Notes under the pieces: model-generated | The model's database searches: none | What the model was told of the DNA's origin: nothing | The model's input: the letters and a program-made list of their open reading frames with translations, nothing else | Assembly: GCA_910588335.1 (NCBI GenBank) | Contig: CAJUQV010000005.1 | Span: forward strand, 1 to 64,000 | From: an uncultured Ruminiclostridium sp. | GTDB taxonomy: Bacteria > Bacillota > Clostridia > Oscillospirales > Ruminococcaceae | Direction: 5' to 3' | DNA length: 64,000 nucleotides | Made by a program: the position numbers and the translations under genes | Part shown: one piece after another, positions 33,659 to 42,207 of the stretch | Layout: each line of letters begins with the position of its first letter | Numbering within the stretch: the first letter of the stretch is position 1

Positions 33659-34501
33659 ATGCTTAACGAAAAAATACAAAAAAAATATTCCGAGCTTAAG
33701 TGCGCGGGGGAGCGCAACCGAAAAAGCGCAGAAGAAAAGCGTTCCGGTGATTTGAAAATTTTGGAATACATGAAGTACTTGGTTGAAAGCGGAGAAGCGA
33801 GTGATTTTGAAGACATATGTTTTTGCCTGTGGAATATTTCTGACAGTTATGCTATGCTTAGAGACAGTGAAAACGAATATCTCAATCATCTTAATTTTGC
33901 TGACCGTGTTTCGTGTGGAGAAAATAAATATAAATTTTGGACGGTATGCGATACCACTCAGCGATTTACTTTGATTTTGGGTGGAAAAGGCGTATTCTGG
34001 CAGGAGCTGTACAGAGATGCCGCCGATAATTCTTTTGTTACAGACGAAAACTATCGTATTGCATACGAAGCGCATAGAACGGCAATGTCGGTTCACCCTT
34101 CGCTGAATATTTCAAAGGACTTTTTGTATTACGCGGACGAAAAATTTTCGGAATTTCTTGAAAATAACAAACACCGTGAGGAGTACGGTTTTTTCAGACT
34201 GATTTATTTCTCTGCTAAAATGAAGGCATTTGGAAAAAACAATATTTATATTGAGGATTCGTGCTCGAATTTTTTTCCTTGGCTTTGTAAAGCCGAAACT
34301 CCGCGTCCGTTTCTTTTGGGAGAATGGGGCAATTTTAACAGCCCGCGAGGTGAAAGGAATATGGCAAGTGTTGGAATAACCGCCGCGGTAAACTCGTTAA
34401 TTGACATTGGAGAGAATGAGAGAGCGAAAAAGCTTTATACCGAGGCAAAAAGCTTTGGATTGCCGGAAAATGCCTACATAGACAAAAGGCTGGGAGTATA
34501 A
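33659..34501 (+). CDS. Unrecognised 280-residue soluble protein
   Basis: I do not recognise a family. The protein is soluble and helix-rich, with a charged N-terminus (NEKIQKKYSELKCAGERNRKSAEEKR) and helix pairs that recall tetratricopeptide-like repeats, for example FCLWNISDSYAMLRDSENEY and INSLIDIGENERAKKLYTEAK-like segments near the C-terminus. No signal peptide or catalytic motif is evident. It begins three bases after the SDR stop with GGGGATAAGCT before the ATG, so it is probably in the clpE transcript. Composition is more AT-rich than its neighbours upstream, and the next gene is damaged. Confidence 0.75.
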   Translation: MLNEKIQKKYSELKCAGERNRKSAEEKRSGDLKILEYMKYLVESGEASDFEDICFCLWNISDSYAMLRDSENEYLNHLNFADRVSCGENKYKFWTVCDTTQRFTLILGGKGVFWQELYRDAADNSFVTDENYRIAYEAHRTAMSVHPSLNISKDFLYYADEKFSEFLENNKHREEYGFFRLIYFSAKMKAFGKNNIYIEDSCSNFFPWLCKAETPRPFLLGEWGNFNSPRGERNMASVGITAAVNSLIDIGENERAKKLYTEAKSFGLPENAYIDKRLGV

Positions 34502-34524
34502 AATGTCTTATAAGCTTTGCCGCG

Positions 34525-34875
34525 TTGAATTTGAAATTTTGTTATTCCGTATTGAGAAATCATTTGAAAAATGTTAAGCATTATGGATATGAAAATTTGA
34601 TAGAGCTGCTTAGAAGCGATAAAGAGATTTTGTTTTTTGCTTATGAGAATAAAAATGTTATTTCTGCTGTTCTCGAAAGAAAAGAGAACCGAGAAAGTCT
34701 TATATTGGGATTTGTCTTATGTGATAAAAAATATCGTGGTTGCGGAATAACGAAAAAGCTTATGTCAGAACTTTACATAAGCGCAAAAAAGATGGGATTA
34801 AAGTATATGACTCCCGGAGCGGACGAAAAGGCAATCGGATTTTATGAAAAGTGCAGATATAAAAATGATAAATGA
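34525..34875 (+). pseudogene. GNAT acetyltransferase with disrupted 5' end
   Basis: 116-residue open frame with GNAT motif A, FVLCDKKYRGCGITKKLM, and motif B, AIGFYEKCRYKND. The only usable start is the TTG at 34525. An ATG at 34503, well placed one base after the upstream stop, opens a different frame (MSYKLCRVEFE) that reads into a stop at about 34575. A single-base shift near 34525-34535 would join MSYKLCRVE to LKFCYSVLRNH, which would make a natural GNAT N-terminus. I infer a frameshift or a sequencing error, but a TTG-started functional gene is possible. Closed by a terminator at 34917. Confidence 0.55.
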
Positions 34876-34916
34876 GGTACGCGGTCAGAATATATATCAA
34901 ATGGATATAAAAAAGA

Positions 34917-34963
34917 AGCAAAACATCCGGCTCTATTTAGTGAGCAGGGTGATTTGCTTTTTT
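34917..34963 (+). terminator. Terminator after the clpE-SDR gene string
   Basis: Long imperfect hairpin: AGCAAA-A-CATCC-GGCTC pairs with TGAGC-A-GGGTG-ATTTGCT, then TTTTTT. It lies about 40 bases after the GNAT frame and before the MITE. Bases 34964-35069 after it hold nothing I can name. Confidence 0.8.
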
Positions 34964-35069
34964 GTATATAGGGTTGATTAAATAGATATGGATTTGCGTA
35001 TATGATGAATTACAATTTTATGTTTGTTTATGAACCTGTGATTGCTCGAATACTTTTTGCAAAAAAGTT

Positions 35070-35249
35070 TTAAGGCAATACCGCACAAAGATTGTCGTGC
35101 AGACGCGCAGTCAGCTTTTTCATCATATGAGCCAAAACAATGCAGGAATACCGGCGTATTTCAAGGAATTTTGGCCAAAAATGACGGAAAAGAAGCAAGC
35201 GTATGTGCGGCAAAGCGCACAGCGCGGTATTTGCGCGGTGTTGCCTTAA
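35070..35249. mobile_element. MITE, 172 bp, flanked by TTAA
   Basis: Non-coding element 35074-35245 with terminal inverted repeats: GGCAATACCGCAC at the left against GCGCGGTGTTGCC at the right (11 of 13 pair exactly). It is flanked on both sides by TTAA (35070-35073 and 35246-35249), which looks like a target duplication. The interior has a high GC right arm with further inverted stretches (GCGGCAAAGCGCACAGCGCGG). No transposase is present. The right flank TTAA supplies the stop codon of grpB. Confidence 0.75.
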
Positions 35250-35764
35250 TTATTCATTCCGCACATACTGTATATTTCCATAACAATAGGCTGCTTTCCT
35301 AAAATATAACTTTCAATATCATTTGGAAATTTTTTTGCCATCTCTCTTTTGATATTGCCATATTTTTCGCGATATTCGCAATTATTTCTGAGAAAATCCC
35401 TTAACGCCATGTGTCGCTTTAATTCGGCGTTATCCTTTTGACAAACATAAAGATGATGTTTCATCAAATGTGATTTTTCATCATCATTATAACCGAAAGC
35501 TTCCCTTCCGCTGATTCCCATATCGCCCTTGTGATAATATCCAATATCCGCAAGCTTTTTTATTATAACGGGCAAATTTTCGTTATCAATAACAACATCT
35601 ATATCAATAACCGGCTTTGCCCAAAGTCCTTCAACGGAAGTACTTCCCACATGTTCAATTGCAATTGCATTATCGCCTATAACGGATAATAATTCATTTT
35701 TTATTTTTTTAAATTCATCTGCCCATTTTGGATCATACGGCACTACGGTAATTTTTTTTGCCAT
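35246..35764 (-). CDS. GrpB family (UPF0157) nucleotidyltransferase-fold protein
   Basis: 172-residue GrpB/UPF0157 protein, related to nucleotidyltransferases. The signature IAIEHVGSTSVEGLWAKPVIDIDVVI contains GSTS and the DxD acidic pair; LMKHHLYVCQKDNAELKRHMALRDFLR is also typical. Biochemical role is not established. AAGGTG precedes the ATG at 35764; the frame runs back to 35818. The last codons and the stop coincide with the right end of the MITE, so the C-terminus may differ by a residue or two from the ancestral one. It follows nrdD by 55 bases. Confidence 0.88.
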   Translation of the reverse strand: MAKKITVVPYDPKWADEFKKIKNELLSVIGDNAIAIEHVGSTSVEGLWAKPVIDIDVVIDNENLPVIIKKLADIGYYHKGDMGISGREAFGYNDDEKSHLMKHHLYVCQKDNAELKRHMALRDFLRNNCEYREKYGNIKREMAKKFPNDIESYILGKQPIVMEIYSMCGMNN

Positions 35765-35819
35765 GATACACCTTACTGAATTAATAGCATTATATGAAAA
35801 TAACACAAAGTTTTGCATA

Positions 35820-38078
35820 TCAATCCTTTATTCTTTTAATCCTCTCTCTGTCAACAGCGTGTTCTTCCTCTCGGCGCCCGCATCTCGGACATATATCGCT
35901 TATAATACCCGTATATCCGCAAATTGAATCCCTGTCGACAGGATGATTGATAGAGCCGTAACCTATGCCGTTTTCCTTCATACAGCGTATAACTTGTTCA
36001 AATGCTTCAAGATTCTGCAAGGGATCGCCGTCAAGTTCAATATAGCTGATATGTCCCGCATTTGTCATTGCATGATACGGCGCTTCAAGCCTTATCTTGC
36101 TGAACGCATCAATTTTGTAATATACGGGGATGTGGAAGGAATTTGTGTAATATTCTCTGTCGGTAATACCCTTGATCTCTCCGAATCGCTTCTGATCCTT
36201 TCTTATAAATGTACCCGAAAGTCCTTCGGCGGGAGTGGCCAGAAGCGAAAAGTTCATTCCCGTAGCTTTGCTTTCCTCGTCCATACGCTGTCTCATTCTG
36301 CCTATTATTCTGAGACCAAGCTCCTGAGCCTGAGCACTTTCCCCGTGGTGTACTCCAATAAGTGCTTTCAGACATTCGGCAAGTCCTATAAAGCCCATGG
36401 ATAAGGTTCCGTGCTTCAGTATCTCACCGATATTGTCCTCCATACCCAGTTTATCGGAATCTATCCACACACCTTGACCCATCAAAAAAGGATAATTGCG
36501 CACCTTTTTTTGAGCCTGAATCTTGTAGCGATATTTAAGCTGATCAATTACAAGATTCATTTTTTCTTCCAATAGTTCAAAAAATCTTACCACATCGCCC
36601 TGAGCCAATATTCCCAGTCTGGGAAGATTTACGGAAGTAAAGCTCAGGTTGCCTCTTCCGCATACTATTTCACGATTCGGATCGTAAACGTTTCCTATTA
36701 CGCGGGTGCGGCAGCCCATATAAGCGATCTCGGTATTATAATCCCCCTTTTTGTAGTACTGAAGATTATAGGGAGCGTCGATAAATGAAAAATTGGGGAA
36801 CAATCGCTTTGCACTTACTCTGCACGCCAGTTTGAATAAATTGTAGTTTGGGTCTCCCTCATTGTAGTTGATACCCTCTTTTACTTTAAAAATATGTATG
36901 GGGAATATTGGCGTCTCGCCGTTGCCAAGACCGGCCTCTTCCGCCAGAAGAATATTTTTTATCACCATCTGACCCTCTATGGAGGTGTCTGTGCCGTAAT
37001 TTATGGAGCTGAAGGGAGTCTGTGCGCCCGCTCTGCTGTTCATGGTGTTAAGGTTATGCACAAGAGCCTCCATAGCCTGATAAGTGGCCCTGTCTGTTTC
37101 CTTAAAGGACATTTTTTTTGTAAATTCCTGAATATTCGCGGCGGTTTTTTCATCTCCAACCAATTCAATAAGAAATTTTCTTTCCTCTTCGGAATAGTTG
37201 CCTTCATCTGCTAAAGTAGGGAACTCGCCCTTATCAGAGAGATTATCCATATAATCCCCGACGCTTTTTTCAATGGCCTCCATATCGGTTCTTCCCGTTT
37301 TAAAACCGATGCCGCGAATAATATTCTTTTTGTAAAGCTGTTTGTAGGATTTTTTAATTCCTTCAGCCATAGCGTAATCAAAATTCGGTATGGATTGTCC
37401 TCCGTGCTGGTCGTTCTGATTGCTTTGAATAGCGATACAGGCGAGAGCAGAATAGCTTCCTATATTGTTTGGCTCTCTGAGATATCCGTGTCCGGTGGAA
37501 AAACCGTTTTTAAAGAGTTTTATAAGATCTATCTGGCAGCAAGTGGTAGTCAGTGTAAAGAAATCAAGATCATGTATATGTATATCACCGTCCATATGAG
37601 ACTTGGTCTGTTCAGGCGGGAGGACATACATTTCATTAAACTGCTTGGCTCCCTCGGAGCCGTATTTCAGCATGGTGCCCATAGCGGTGTCCCCGTCTAT
37701 ATTGGCATTTTCACGTTTCATATCGCTTTCTATAGCCGGCTTAAAGGTAAGATCCTCGTAAATTTTCATAAGTCCCGTATTCATCTCACGGATACGTGTT
37801 CTGTCCGCGCGATAGAGTATATAGGCCTTGGCGGTCTTAGCGTGTCCGTTCTCAACCAACACTTTTTCTACCGCATCCTGTACCTCTTCAACGGAGGGTG
37901 GATTGATATTGTTAAATCCGGTATTTTCCAGCATTTCACAAACTTTTTCCGCCAAATCCTGCGCGGAGGAATAATCGCTTCCGCCTACTGCCGTTGCCGC
38001 TTTGTAAATGGCGTCGGTTATCTTGTCCAGTCTGAATTGATCCGTTCTTCCGTCTCTCTTTAGAATTTTGGTTATCAT
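35820..38078 (-). CDS. nrdD: Anaerobic (class III) ribonucleotide reductase, C-terminus truncated
   Basis: 752-residue NrdD, which reduces ribonucleoside triphosphates under anaerobiosis using a glycyl radical. The N-terminal ATP-cone is ITKILKRDGRTDQFRLDKIT; the barrel has HIHDLDFF, TTCCQIDL with the active-site Cys, and NTMNSRAGAQTPFSSINYGTD. Near the C-terminus are GSINHPVDRDSICGYTG and CPRCGRREEE, then RERIKRIKD and a stop. In the family RERIRRI is followed by TGYLVG, where the Gly carries the radical, and about 20 more residues. These are missing, and no other frame downstream restores them. No nrdG activase gene is in the window. AAAGGAAAGG supports the start. Confidence 0.93.
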   Translation of the reverse strand: MITKILKRDGRTDQFRLDKITDAIYKAATAVGGSDYSSAQDLAEKVCEMLENTGFNNINPPSVEEVQDAVEKVLVENGHAKTAKAYILYRADRTRIREMNTGLMKIYEDLTFKPAIESDMKRENANIDGDTAMGTMLKYGSEGAKQFNEMYVLPPEQTKSHMDGDIHIHDLDFFTLTTTCCQIDLIKLFKNGFSTGHGYLREPNNIGSYSALACIAIQSNQNDQHGGQSIPNFDYAMAEGIKKSYKQLYKKNIIRGIGFKTGRTDMEAIEKSVGDYMDNLSDKGEFPTLADEGNYSEEERKFLIELVGDEKTAANIQEFTKKMSFKETDRATYQAMEALVHNLNTMNSRAGAQTPFSSINYGTDTSIEGQMVIKNILLAEEAGLGNGETPIFPIHIFKVKEGINYNEGDPNYNLFKLACRVSAKRLFPNFSFIDAPYNLQYYKKGDYNTEIAYMGCRTRVIGNVYDPNREIVCGRGNLSFTSVNLPRLGILAQGDVVRFFELLEEKMNLVIDQLKYRYKIQAQKKVRNYPFLMGQGVWIDSDKLGMEDNIGEILKHGTLSMGFIGLAECLKALIGVHHGESAQAQELGLRIIGRMRQRMDEESKATGMNFSLLATPAEGLSGTFIRKDQKRFGEIKGITDREYYTNSFHIPVYYKIDAFSKIRLEAPYHAMTNAGHISYIELDGDPLQNLEAFEQVIRCMKENGIGYGSINHPVDRDSICGYTGIISDICPRCGRREEEHAVDRERIKRIKD

Positions 38079-38179
38079 TTACGAGCCTTTCCTTTCGTTG
38101 CATCTTGCTTTTTTGCGCAAAATAAATAGGCTGTCAAACAGCCCAAGCTTAAGAAGTAATATTTCTTCTTTTCCTGTTT

Positions 38180-38243
38180 GCACAATATCTTGTGGTTTTT
38201 TATTTGTAATATATATTATATTGCGTTTTGGGCATTTTGTCAA
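38180..38243 (-). promoter_or_regulatory. nrdD promoter with paired NrdR boxes
   Basis: TTGACA (38243-38238), 17 bases, TATAAT (38220-38215) on the minus strand. Two 16-bp NrdR-like boxes lie exactly 31 bases apart: 38211-38226, overlapping the -10 box, and 38180-38195, which is close to the consensus acaCwAtATaTwGtgt. NrdR normally binds such pairs at 31-32 base spacing and represses nrd genes. A GGCTGT/ACAGCC hairpin follows in the leader (about 38132-38146). Confidence 0.75.
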
Positions 38244-38606
38244 GTGCTTTCGTAAATTTTCCCAGGGCAACAGCATTTACTTTTTTTAAAAAAACAATTT
38301 AATCAAAATATGTAAAAAAATAAAGAATATTCAATAGATGCAAAGAATAAGATACGGAAAAATCCGGCACTAACCTGAAGATTAATATAATGTTAATGTT
38401 TGAAGAAGCCTTAGAGTACAATTTGTTACTTGATATTCTATTCTTTTCAAAAAAGTAAATGCTGTTGTTCTGTATTCATATCGGAATATTGATAAAGTAC
38501 GGAATAAGGGAAAACACAGATGTTGACCGCTATAATAGTAATAAACTTTCTCCTTCCGCATATACTGACAAGCAGAGAAGGCTTTTCCGTAAAAGGGAGG
38601 AAAAAT
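38244..38606. other. AT-rich gap between nrdD and the alanine symporter
   Basis: About 360 bases with no gene I can support. A TATAAT at 38386 and another at 38531 have no convincing -35 partner. The Shine-Dalgarno AAGGGAGG of the symporter ends it at 38593-38600. No repeat of families 1-3 is seen here. Confidence 0.5.
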
Positions 38607-40037
38607 ATGCTTCAATGGCTTAACGATAATGTGATATGGGGCGCTCCCATGCTGGTGATATATCTGCTTACTGGCATTATTTTTACCGTAAAAATAAGGT
38701 TTTCACAGTTTACCAGATTAAACGGTATTTTTTCAAGAACACTGTTCTCCAGAACCAAGGAAAAAAGCGACGGAAAGAATCTTTCGCCCTTGCAGACGCT
38801 GACCTCCGCCCTTGCAACCACTTTGGGAACGGGCAATATAGTGGCGGTGGGGGCTGCCGTTGCAATAGGAGGTGCGGGAGCGGTTTTCTGGATGCTTTTA
38901 TCCGCATTTCTGGGAATGGCCACCTGCTATGGGGAAAACGTGTTAGGTATAAAGCACCGTGTAAAAAGAGAGGACGGAAGCTGGTTCGGCGGTGCTTTTC
39001 ACTACATAACCGCCGCTTTCAACACACCGCTGGCGGGTAAGCTTTATGCCCTTCTATGTGTTGCCGCAAGCGTAGGCATAGGTAATATGACGCAGATCAA
39101 TGCGATGTCCGAGGCGCTGAATGTTGCATTCGGAATACCCGTATGGATAATAGGGGCGTTTGCCACAGTGTTGCTTATATGGTTGATATTCGGAGGAATA
39201 AGGCTGTTCGGAAGGGTTACGGAAAAAGTCATACCCGTGATCTCGATAATTTATGTTATAGGCTGTTTTGCGGTAATTGGGCTGAATGTGACGGAGCTTC
39301 CGAAGGTGATCGGCGAGATATTTACCGAAGCTTTTAATATTTCGGCGGTAAGCGGCGGCATTTTCGGCTCGGTGATGATGAAAAGTATGAGCTGGGGATT
39401 TCGCAGAGGTGTTTTTTCAAATGAAGCGGGTTTGGGCAGCAGTGTAATGCTCAACAGCGCCACCCAAAGTGACGATCCGCATAAGCAGGGAATGTGGGCG
39501 ATGCTTCAGGTGTTTTTTGATACCGTGGTTATGTGTACCCTTACAGCTCTTACTCTTTTGGTTACCGGAGGAGATATGGTAGGAACGGACGGTATTTCCA
39601 ACGCTGTTTACGCTTTTGGGGGAATTTTCGGTGAGTATTCGGCGGGATTTGTGGCGATTTCCATAACTGTGTTCGCCATAACCACCGCCGCAGGCTGGTC
39701 GGTTTACGGAAGCTCCTCTCTCGAATACCTGACGGGAGGGAAGAAGGGGCGAAATATATATCTTACGGTCTTCGCTTTAGCTACAATGGTGGGGGCAACG
39801 GTGAAAATTGAATTTATCTGGCAGCTTTCCGATCTTCTTAACGGTCTGATGGCAATGCCTAATCTCCCGGCGGTGCTTATTCTTTCCCATGAAGTAACAA
39901 AAGAGTCCTTTGGCAAAAAGGAGAAAATAAATACTCAGACTGTCGATAAACCTCGGAGGGAAAAAGGGGTGTGGGGGAAAAACCGTCAGGGTTTTTCCCT
40001 CACTCGGAGCGAAGCGGATCAACTAGAGCGGCGATAA
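38607..40037 (+). CDS. Sodium:alanine symporter family (AGCS) transporter
   Basis: 476-residue inner-membrane amino acid:cation symporter of the AGCS family (AlsT/DagA-like), importing alanine or glycine with sodium. Signatures are LTSALATTLGTGNIVAVGAAVAIGG, GENVLGIKHR and SMSWGFRRGVFSNEAGLGS, with about ten helices. The start at 38607 follows AAGGGAGG; the frame is open to 38520. The final 50 residues are charged and unusual (NTQTVDKPRREKGVWGKNRQ) and the DNA near 39955-40010 looks like an inverted-repeat-rich tail. Single gene. Confidence 0.92.
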   Translation: MLQWLNDNVIWGAPMLVIYLLTGIIFTVKIRFSQFTRLNGIFSRTLFSRTKEKSDGKNLSPLQTLTSALATTLGTGNIVAVGAAVAIGGAGAVFWMLLSAFLGMATCYGENVLGIKHRVKREDGSWFGGAFHYITAAFNTPLAGKLYALLCVAASVGIGNMTQINAMSEALNVAFGIPVWIIGAFATVLLIWLIFGGIRLFGRVTEKVIPVISIIYVIGCFAVIGLNVTELPKVIGEIFTEAFNISAVSGGIFGSVMMKSMSWGFRRGVFSNEAGLGSSVMLNSATQSDDPHKQGMWAMLQVFFDTVVMCTLTALTLLVTGGDMVGTDGISNAVYAFGGIFGEYSAGFVAISITVFAITTAAGWSVYGSSSLEYLTGGKKGRNIYLTVFALATMVGATVKIEFIWQLSDLLNGLMAMPNLPAVLILSHEVTKESFGKKEKINTQTVDKPRREKGVWGKNRQGFSLTRSEADQLERR

Positions 40038-40212
40038 ATACTTTAAAACACGAAAATAAATACTCCAATAATATAACGGAAATCGAAAGAAAAACAGGAT
40101 AATGCTTGTGCAAAATAACGAAAATGTATTTTCGGATTTGTTATGTAAACTTTTAATTCATACTTTCACTGCATTTTCTTAAAATTTTGTTATAATTTTA
40201 ACGCTTTGCCTA

Positions 40213-40241
40213 TTGACCCATTGATAAAAATGGTATATAAT
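40213..40241 (+). promoter_or_regulatory. sigma-A promoter of pckG
   Basis: TTGACC (40213-40218), 17 bases, TATAAT (40236-40241). It leaves a leader of about 100 nt before the ATG at 40350. Another TATAAT at 40189 lacks a good -35. Confidence 0.7.
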
Positions 40242-40349
40242 AGTATTCGACAAACGTTGCACCTTTTGCCGAGCTTTTGGCGGAAGAAGGGGAATTTTGT
40301 CGTATTCTCCCCATGCGGCGTATTATATGAAAGAAAAGGAGAACCAACA

Positions 40350-42158
40350 ATGTCAATGACTAACAACAAAAACGTTTTGAAGTGGGTCGAAGAAATGCAG
40401 GCGTTGACCAAGCCCGACAAAGTAGTTTGGATTGACGGCAGCGACGAGCAGATCAACGCTCTTAAGGAAGAGGCTATCTCTACCGGTGAGATGATAAGAT
40501 TGAATCAGGAGGAGCTTCCCGGCTGTATCTATCACAGAACCAAGCCCAATGATGTAGCGCGTGTTGAAGACAGAACCTTTATCTGCACCAGCAAAAAGGA
40601 GAACGCGGGTCCTACCAATAACTGGTGCGATCCCAAAGAGATGTACGCTAAGCTGACTCCCATGTACGACGGTGTTATGAAGGGAAGAACCATGTATGTT
40701 ATCCCTTATTCCATGGGTCCTATCGGTTCTCCTCTTGCTAAAGTTGGAGTTGAGCTTACCGATTCCATTTACGTTGTTCTGAATATGGATATTATGACCC
40801 GTATGGGCGCTCAGGCTTTTAAAAACTTAGGTGATGAAAGCAACGACTTTGTACGCGGACTGCACTCCAAGGCTGACGTTGATCCCGAAGGCAGATATAT
40901 AGTACAGTTCCCCGAAGACAACACCATCTGGAGCATCAACTCCGCTTATGGCGGAAACGTACTTCTCGGCAAAAAGTGCTTTGCTCTCCGTATTGCTTCC
41001 TATCAGGGTTGGAAGGAAGGCTGGATGGCTGAGCATATGCTTATTTTAGGTATCGAGAAGCCCGACGGAGATATCAAGTATGTTACCGCCGCTTTCCCCT
41101 CCGCCTGCGGAAAGACCAATCTTGCCATGCTCATTCCTCCTGAAGGATACAGAAACAAGGGTTATAAGGTATGGACTGTCGGCGACGATATCGCGTGGTT
41201 GAAGCAGGGCGAGGACGGAAAGCTCTACGCTATCAACCCCGAAAACGGTTTCTTCGGCGTTGCCCCCGGAACAAACGAAAAATCCAACTTCAACGCTCTT
41301 GCTTCCACTAAGAAAAACACCATTTTCACCAATGTAGCCATAAATAATGATACAAATACCGTATGGTGGGAAGGTCTCGACAAGAATCCTCCCGAAAATG
41401 CTACCGAGTGGAAGGGCGCAAAGGTTAACGGCAAGGAATATACTGCTGCTATGGGTGCTGACGGCAAGCCACAGAAGCTTGCTCATCCCAACAGCCGCTT
41501 TACCGCTCCCGCCGAAAACTGCCCCTGCATCTCCAAGGAGTTCAACAATCCCGCCGGCGTTCCCATTTCCGCAATGATTTTCGGTGGACGCAGAGCCAAG
41601 ACCGCTCCTCTGGTTTACCAGAGCTTTGACTGGAACCACGGCGTATTCGTAGGCTCCATTATGGCTTCCGAGACCACTGCCGCTGCCGCAGGTGCCGTTG
41701 GCGTTGTAAGGCGCGATCCTATGGCTATGCTCCCATTCTGTGGCTACAATATGGCGGATTATTGGCAGCATTGGGTAGATATGGGCGCTAAGCTTGGGGA
41801 AAATGCTCCCAAGATCTTTAACGTTAACTGGTTCAGAACCGACGACGAGGGTCACTTCATATGGCCCGGATTCGGTGACAATATGCGCGTTCTTGACTGG
41901 ATTATCCAGCGTGTTGAAGGCAATGTTGACGCTGTTGAAACAGCCATTGGATACGAGCCCAAGCCTGAAGACATCAACATTGAGGGCCTTGAGAATGAAG
42001 GTATCACCTTAGACGTAGTAAAAGATCTTCTTTCCGTTGACGTTGAATACTGGAAAGAGGATGTTAAGGGTATCAAGGAATTTTATGCTAAGTTCGGCGA
42101 TAAACTTCCCGATGAGATGAAGAAGCAGCTTGCCGCTCTTGAAAGCCGTCTCGGTTAA
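40350..42158 (+). CDS. pckG: Phosphoenolpyruvate carboxykinase (GTP)
   Basis: 602-residue GTP-dependent PEP carboxykinase, interconverting oxaloacetate and PEP. The P-loop with the reactive cysteine is FPSACGKTNLAML (Cys in the hyperreactive position), and YVIPYSMGPIGSPLAKVGVE, DIAWLKQGEDGKLYAINPENGFFG and FGGRRAKTAPLVYQSFDW are family hallmarks. AAGGAG lies nine bases before the ATG at 40350; the frame runs upstream to 40206 through the leader. Codon use is strongly biased (C-ending codons such as CCC, TCC, GGT), suggesting high expression, unlike its neighbours. Monocistronic by appearance. Confidence 0.97.
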   Translation: MSMTNNKNVLKWVEEMQALTKPDKVVWIDGSDEQINALKEEAISTGEMIRLNQEELPGCIYHRTKPNDVARVEDRTFICTSKKENAGPTNNWCDPKEMYAKLTPMYDGVMKGRTMYVIPYSMGPIGSPLAKVGVELTDSIYVVLNMDIMTRMGAQAFKNLGDESNDFVRGLHSKADVDPEGRYIVQFPEDNTIWSINSAYGGNVLLGKKCFALRIASYQGWKEGWMAEHMLILGIEKPDGDIKYVTAAFPSACGKTNLAMLIPPEGYRNKGYKVWTVGDDIAWLKQGEDGKLYAINPENGFFGVAPGTNEKSNFNALASTKKNTIFTNVAINNDTNTVWWEGLDKNPPENATEWKGAKVNGKEYTAAMGADGKPQKLAHPNSRFTAPAENCPCISKEFNNPAGVPISAMIFGGRRAKTAPLVYQSFDWNHGVFVGSIMASETTAAAAGAVGVVRRDPMAMLPFCGYNMADYWQHWVDMGAKLGENAPKIFNVNWFRTDDEGHFIWPGFGDNMRVLDWIIQRVEGNVDAVETAIGYEPKPEDINIEGLENEGITLDVVKDLLSVDVEYWKEDVKGIKEFYAKFGDKLPDEMKKQLAALESRLG

Positions 42159-42207
42159 ATATTGATAAACGCGAAATTTAACCCAAACGTAATAAATCTT
42201 GGTTAAA

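Noticed and set aside
35071..35249. CRISPR-like or tRNA-like array near grpB
   Set aside because: There are no regularly spaced direct repeats and no cloverleaf; inverted ends and TTAA flanks fit a MITE.
38131..38150. GGCTGT/ACAGCC hairpin in the nrdD leader as an attenuator
   Set aside because: No T-run follows it on the minus strand and no competing structure is obvious.
40120..40195. Second pckG promoter using TATAAT at 40189
   Set aside because: No -35 hexamer lies at 16-18 bases; the pair at 40213/40236 is better.
41046..41855. 269-codon frame opposite pckG
   Set aside because: Shadow of the strongly biased pckG codons; the product is low in charged residues and matches no family.
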